A stretch of DNA of 64,000 nucleotides. Source: Mucilaginibacter gilvus (GTDB taxonomy: Bacteria > Bacteroidota > Bacteroidia > Sphingobacteriales > Sphingobacteriaceae). The stretch covers positions 310,001-374,000 of the forward strand of contig NZ_SBIW01000002.1 in the NCBI RefSeq assembly GCF_004054195.1. Reading direction: 5' to 3'. A program made the translations under genes and the position numbers. A model generated the notes under the pieces. That model saw only the letters and a program-made list of their open reading frames with translations. It was not told the origin of the DNA and searched no databases. This document shows positions 60,916 through 64,000 of this stretch, piece after piece; the first letter of the stretch is position 1, and the number at the start of each line of letters is the position of its first letter.

Positions 60916-61811
60916 TTCACTTTTCCTATAAAATCAAACAAAAACATTAATTGCACAACCGGTAAATAATAAAAAGAGCCAAACATTAACTTACGGGCCG
61001 CAGTAACTTCCAGCGTACGTAAAAGGTTAAATGCCTGGTATAAAAACAGCAGGCTCATTGCTAATGATACGCCGCCTACATAATAACCGCCGTAACCATA
61101 AATAGTTGGCAATAAACTCACCGGCACCATTATAATGGCAAATATAAAGGTTATTACGGCGCTGGCCTTATCTCTTTTACCTGTAGGCAATAAGCGGAAC
61201 CCTGCCAGCTTATAATCATCATCCAGCACCCAGGCAATGGCCCAAAAATGCACAAACTGCCAAATGAACTGAATGCTGAACAGTATCAGCGCGATCTCGT
61301 CTATACGGCCATGGGGCTGCCCGGCCACGTATCCAATTAAGGCAGGCAATGCACCCGGTATAGCGCCTACAACCACCGCTGTTACTCCGGACCTGCGTTT
61401 TAGCGGCGTATACACAAACGCATATAATAAGATAGAGAACACTGACAGTAAGCCGGTAAGGATATTTAAACTACCTAAAAGATAAGTACCCAACATCCCC
61501 ATGCCTAAGCCTAATACCAAGCCCTGGCCGGTGGTCATACGTCCGGCAGGCATTGGCCTGTCCATGGTACGCTTCATTAACTTATCGGTCTCCACTTCAA
61601 TAACTTCGTTAAAGCTGTTTGCCGCCGAAGTAACCAGGAAACCGCCTACAACCAATTTTACCCAGTTGAGCCACATGGTACTGCTGTAAAGCGAGCCCCA
61701 GGTATCACCACCGTTTGCCTTCACAGCGATGATAAACGATATGGATGCCGAAAACGTTACCAAAAAGGTAAGCCTCAGTTTTATCAGTTTACTAAAATCG
61801 GCCCACTTCAT
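60912..61811 (-). CDS. ctaB: heme O synthase (protoheme IX farnesyltransferase)
   Basis: 299-residue UbiA-type prenyltransferase with about nine helices. The first Asp-rich motif is NSFNEVIEVETDKLMKRTMDRP and the second is LDDDYKLAGFRLLPTGKRDKAS. It attaches farnesyl to protoheme IX to give heme O for the oxidase. It overlaps ctaA and subunit III by 4 nt each, so the cluster is one operon. Confidence 0.95.
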   Translation of the reverse strand: MKWADFSKLIKLRLTFLVTFSASISFIIAVKANGGDTWGSLYSSTMWLNWVKLVVGGFLVTSAANSFNEVIEVETDKLMKRTMDRPMPAGRMTTGQGLVLGLGMGMLGTYLLGSLNILTGLLSVFSILLYAFVYTPLKRRSGVTAVVVGAIPGALPALIGYVAGQPHGRIDEIALILFSIQFIWQFVHFWAIAWVLDDDYKLAGFRLLPTGKRDKASAVITFIFAIIMVPVSLLPTIYGYGGYYVGGVSLAMSLLFLYQAFNLLRTLEVTAARKLMFGSFYYLPVVQLMFLFDFIGKVK

Positions 61812-62869
61812 CTGTTCGCCCCCTGTAAATTAGCCGAACTGTATAAATTCAGCAGTAAATAAAACTGAGCACCAAAAACCAAGCTTGCCAATACAATATG
61901 TGCTGCCTGTGCGTAAGGCGGTAAAGCCCAATATGACAATAAGATGCCGGTCACAATCTGTAGCATCAGCATTAAAAAGGTAAAGCTCATTAACTGCTGC
62001 TGCATAGAATGCCTGCTAAACGTACGGCGGATCAACGCGTATAAAACAACGTTGAGTATTAACACAATCACGGCCATGTCCCTGTGCTGCGAGAATATTT
62101 CTCCCGCTCGGGACGTCCAGCTATCGCGGTAACTGCCTTCTAAATGGCTGGCCACCGCGTCTATCTTTTCGCGTACCTCGGTGCCAAAGGTTATCTGCAA
62201 TATGCTTAAAGCCAATACCAATACTGTAAGTATGGCAATAAACGGCTTTGTTGTAAGTTTATATCGCCCGTTAACTTTAGCCATGTGGTACGTAGCTATG
62301 CTTATAGCAAGTATGGCCAAAGCCAGTAACATGTGCACGGTAACTATCCAGGCTACTAAGTTAGTTGATACCACTATAGAGCCCAACCACCCCTGAAAGC
62401 CTACCAACAACAAGTTTATTATACTCAGGATAACTATTAATTTACTACTCTTCCAGTAGTTAAAAGAGTAGATAACCGCCAGAAACAAAAATACACCGGT
62501 AATAGCACCTATTAAACGGTTGATATACTCCGTCCAGGTGCGTGCGCTATTAAACTCTTCGGGCACCAGTATCGATCTGTCGTTACGGATGCGCATAGCC
62601 ATCTGGCTGTAACCAAATATATCCAGCATTTTGGCAAACTTCTGGTTTTTGGCCAGGCGTTTATCGGCATAAACCTGTTTGTAATTTGCAGGCAATTCTG
62701 ATATAGTTGTTGGTGGCACATACCGCCCAAAACATTTTGGCCAATCCGGGCAGCCCATACCAGAACCTGTGCTGCGCACAACCCCTCCTGCCAATATCAA
62801 TACAAACAGCAGGATGATAGTAAGTAAGTTTATTTTTAGAAATCTGTTCCCGGATACGTTACTGCTCAT
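61808..62869 (-). CDS. ctaA: heme A synthase (COX15/CtaA)
   Basis: 353 residues, eight helices. The Cys pair is in GMGCPDWPKCFG near the first helix. Heme-ligand His are visible in WIVTVHMLLALAI, VASHLEGSYRD, IFSQHRDMAVI and QAAHIVLASL. It oxidises heme O to heme A. It is the first gene downstream of subunit I, 155 nt away, behind a perfect inverted repeat (62926-62984). Confidence 0.95.
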   Translation of the reverse strand: MSSNVSGNRFLKINLLTIILLFVLILAGGVVRSTGSGMGCPDWPKCFGRYVPPTTISELPANYKQVYADKRLAKNQKFAKMLDIFGYSQMAMRIRNDRSILVPEEFNSARTWTEYINRLIGAITGVFLFLAVIYSFNYWKSSKLIVILSIINLLLVGFQGWLGSIVVSTNLVAWIVTVHMLLALAILAISIATYHMAKVNGRYKLTTKPFIAILTVLVLALSILQITFGTEVREKIDAVASHLEGSYRDSWTSRAGEIFSQHRDMAVIVLILNVVLYALIRRTFSRHSMQQQLMSFTFLMLMLQIVTGILLSYWALPPYAQAAHIVLASLVFGAQFYLLLNLYSSANLQGANR

Positions 62870-62925
62870 TCAGAATATTTCTAACAAATTAGGGTAACTG
62901 AATTTATTAATTTGAAGATTCTCTG

Positions 62926-62984
62926 ATTTGAAGATTTGAAAATTATTTTCATTTTCAAATTCACCCATTTTCAAATCTTCAAAT
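62926..62984. repeat. 18-bp perfect inverted repeat between subunit I and ctaA
   Basis: ATTTGAAGATTTGAAAAT (62926-62943) and ATTTTCAAATCTTCAAAT (62967-62984) are exact reverse complements, 23 nt apart. Neither flank carries a clear T-run. It may terminate or process the subunit I transcript, or be a dispersed repeat element. Confidence 0.75.
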
Positions 62985-63024
62985 TTGAAATTCAACTACC
63001 CTAAAAGATCAGATCAGTATTAAA

Positions 63025-64000
63025 TTATTTTACTTCTTCGTTGCTTTTTTGAGTACTGGCCCATTTAGCATGTGCTTCTAACCCGGCCGGGTTGTCTTCA
63101 AAATCATGCGGCAGGTTAGAGCTCATGGTTTGCGAAAGCGGAACGGTTTGTGGTATAAAGTCCTCTTCTGCACCAGGCTTGCTGTAATCATAAGGCCAAC
63201 GGTATACAGTTGGTATCTCACCATGCCAGTTACCGTGGAAATGCTCTATAGGGGCTGTCCACTCCAAAGTGTTTGCCTCCCATGGATTTTGTACAGTTTT
63301 CTTACCCCAAAACATGGAATATATAAAGTTAACCAGGAATGCAACCTGTGCACAAGCCGCCATAATAGCTGCCCAAGTGATAAATGTATTTACAGATAAC
63401 CAGCGTTTCATCGATTCAAATTCGGTGAAGGCATAGTAACGGCGGGGTACGCCATCAAGCCCCATAAAGTGCATCGGGAAGAACACCAGGTACGCGCCTA
63501 TAAAAGTTAGCCAAAAGTGCAGGTAGCCTAATTTCTCATTCATCATGCGGCCATACATTTTAGGGAACCAGTGGTATACACCGGCCAACATACCAAATAT
63601 TGCAGCTGAACCCATTACCAGGTGGAAGTGGGCAACCACAAAGTAGGTATCGTGCAGGTTGATATCCAACGCGGCGTTACCTAAGAAGATACCGGTTAAA
63701 CCACCAGAGATGAAGAAAGAAACCATCCCGATGGCAAACAGCATAGCTGATGTAAAGCGGATGTTGCCGCGCCATAAAGTAGCCAGCCAGTTAAATGTTT
63801 TTACTGCCGATGGTACGGCGATGATCAGCGTAGTGATCATGAACACACCACCCAGGAACGGATTCATACCCGTTACAAACATGTGGTGACCCCATACGAT
63901 AAACGACAGGACAGTAATACCTATTAACGAGTAAACCATGGCGTGGTAACCAAAGATTGGTTTACGGGAGTTTACAGACATTACTTCTGATGATATACCC
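63025..64000 (-). CDS. ctaD: cytochrome c oxidase subunit I, N-terminus outside window
   Basis: The frame runs past the right edge; the ATG at 63981 is internal, because the coding frame continues upstream as GISSEVMSVNSRKP. Conserved parts of subunit I are present: VWGHHMFVTGMNP (CuB His pair), GGLTGIFLGNAALDINLHDTYF and VVAHFHLVMGS (heme a3 and heme a His), then helices to the C-terminus with YDYSKPGAEEDFIPQ. Roughly the last half (325 codons) is in the window. It reduces oxygen using electrons from cytochrome c and pumps protons. Confidence 0.96.
   Translation of the reverse strand, partial: GISSEVMSVNSRKPIFGYHAMVYSLIGITVLSFIVWGHHMFVTGMNPFLGGVFMITTLIIAVPSAVKTFNWLATLWRGNIRFTSAMLFAIGMVSFFISGGLTGIFLGNAALDINLHDTYFVVAHFHLVMGSAAIFGMLAGVYHWFPKMYGRMMNEKLGYLHFWLTFIGAYLVFFPMHFMGLDGVPRRYYAFTEFESMKRWLSVNTFITWAAIMAACAQVAFLVNFIYSMFWGKKTVQNPWEANTLEWTAPIEHFHGNWHGEIPTVYRWPYDYSKPGAEEDFIPQTVPLSQTMSSNLPHDFEDNPAGLEAHAKWASTQKSNEEVK

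Noticed and set aside
1..64000. tRNA, rRNA, CRISPR array, insertion sequence or prophage
   Set aside because: No cloverleaf, rRNA segment, regularly spaced repeats, transposase or phage structural gene was recognised by eye.

Overview
The window looks like part of a chromosome from a Sphingobacteriaceae-type Bacteroidota (Mucilaginibacter/Pedobacter-like). The evidence is compositional and contextual: TAnnTTTG -7 promoter boxes, a SusC-like CarboxypepD_reg domain in front of a TonB receptor, GH28 and GH127 plant-glycan hydrolases, an ECF sigma factor paired with a one-helix/beta-barrel protein, and a caa3-type oxidase cluster with two adjacent subunit III genes. No rRNA, tRNA, CRISPR array, insertion sequence or phage gene was recognised.

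Layout. 1-2.1 kb: a truncated YtcJ-type amidohydrolase and an alpha/beta hydrolase (minus). 2.4-8.0 kb: a TPR-histidine kinase, a REC-AAA+-Fis sigma-54 activator and an outer-membrane porin (plus). 8.0-11.0 kb: a response-regulator remnant, a chloroperoxidase-like hydrolase and a GH28 enzyme. 11.2-19.1 kb: an iron and redox module with an ankyrin protein, a DUF2271 protein carrying an ApbE-type flavinylation motif, a PepSY/flavodoxin reductase, ApbE and a TonB siderophore receptor; both ends carry a similar Fur-like palindrome. 19.3-26.9 kb: mixed accessory genes (SDR, small proteins, an HExxH membrane protein, a START-like protein, GH127, a Crp-family regulator, an MDR oxidoreductase) and an acyltransferase remnant. 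26.9-30.8 kb: an ECF-sigma operon ending in YceI, a DUF5777-like barrel and a Rieske protein.

31-54 kb is a large surface-glycan island. A plus-strand run encodes glycosyltransferases, a Wzx flippase, two Wzy/ligase-like polymerases and a winged-helix nucleotidyltransferase. It meets a compact minus-strand operon of three radical-SAM enzymes (two with N-terminal B12-type domains, one with a SPASM-like end) and two methyltransferases. A divergent plus-strand operon follows: a third methyltransferase, a metal-dependent amidohydrolase, a polysaccharide deacetylase, a GNAT and a glycosyltransferase. A convergent glycosyltransferase and an ABC exporter close the island. The radical-SAM operon is the best candidate for an undescribed system. 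Its leader holds a hairpin plus T-run that looks like an attenuator.

54-64 kb: a TPR protein, an OmpA-like lipoprotein and a DUF2461 protein, then the terminal-oxidase assembly cluster (small CxxC protein, DUF420, SCO1, subunits IV, III, III, heme O synthase, heme A synthase, and subunit I running off the edge). Functions are inferred from motifs read by eye; no database search was run.
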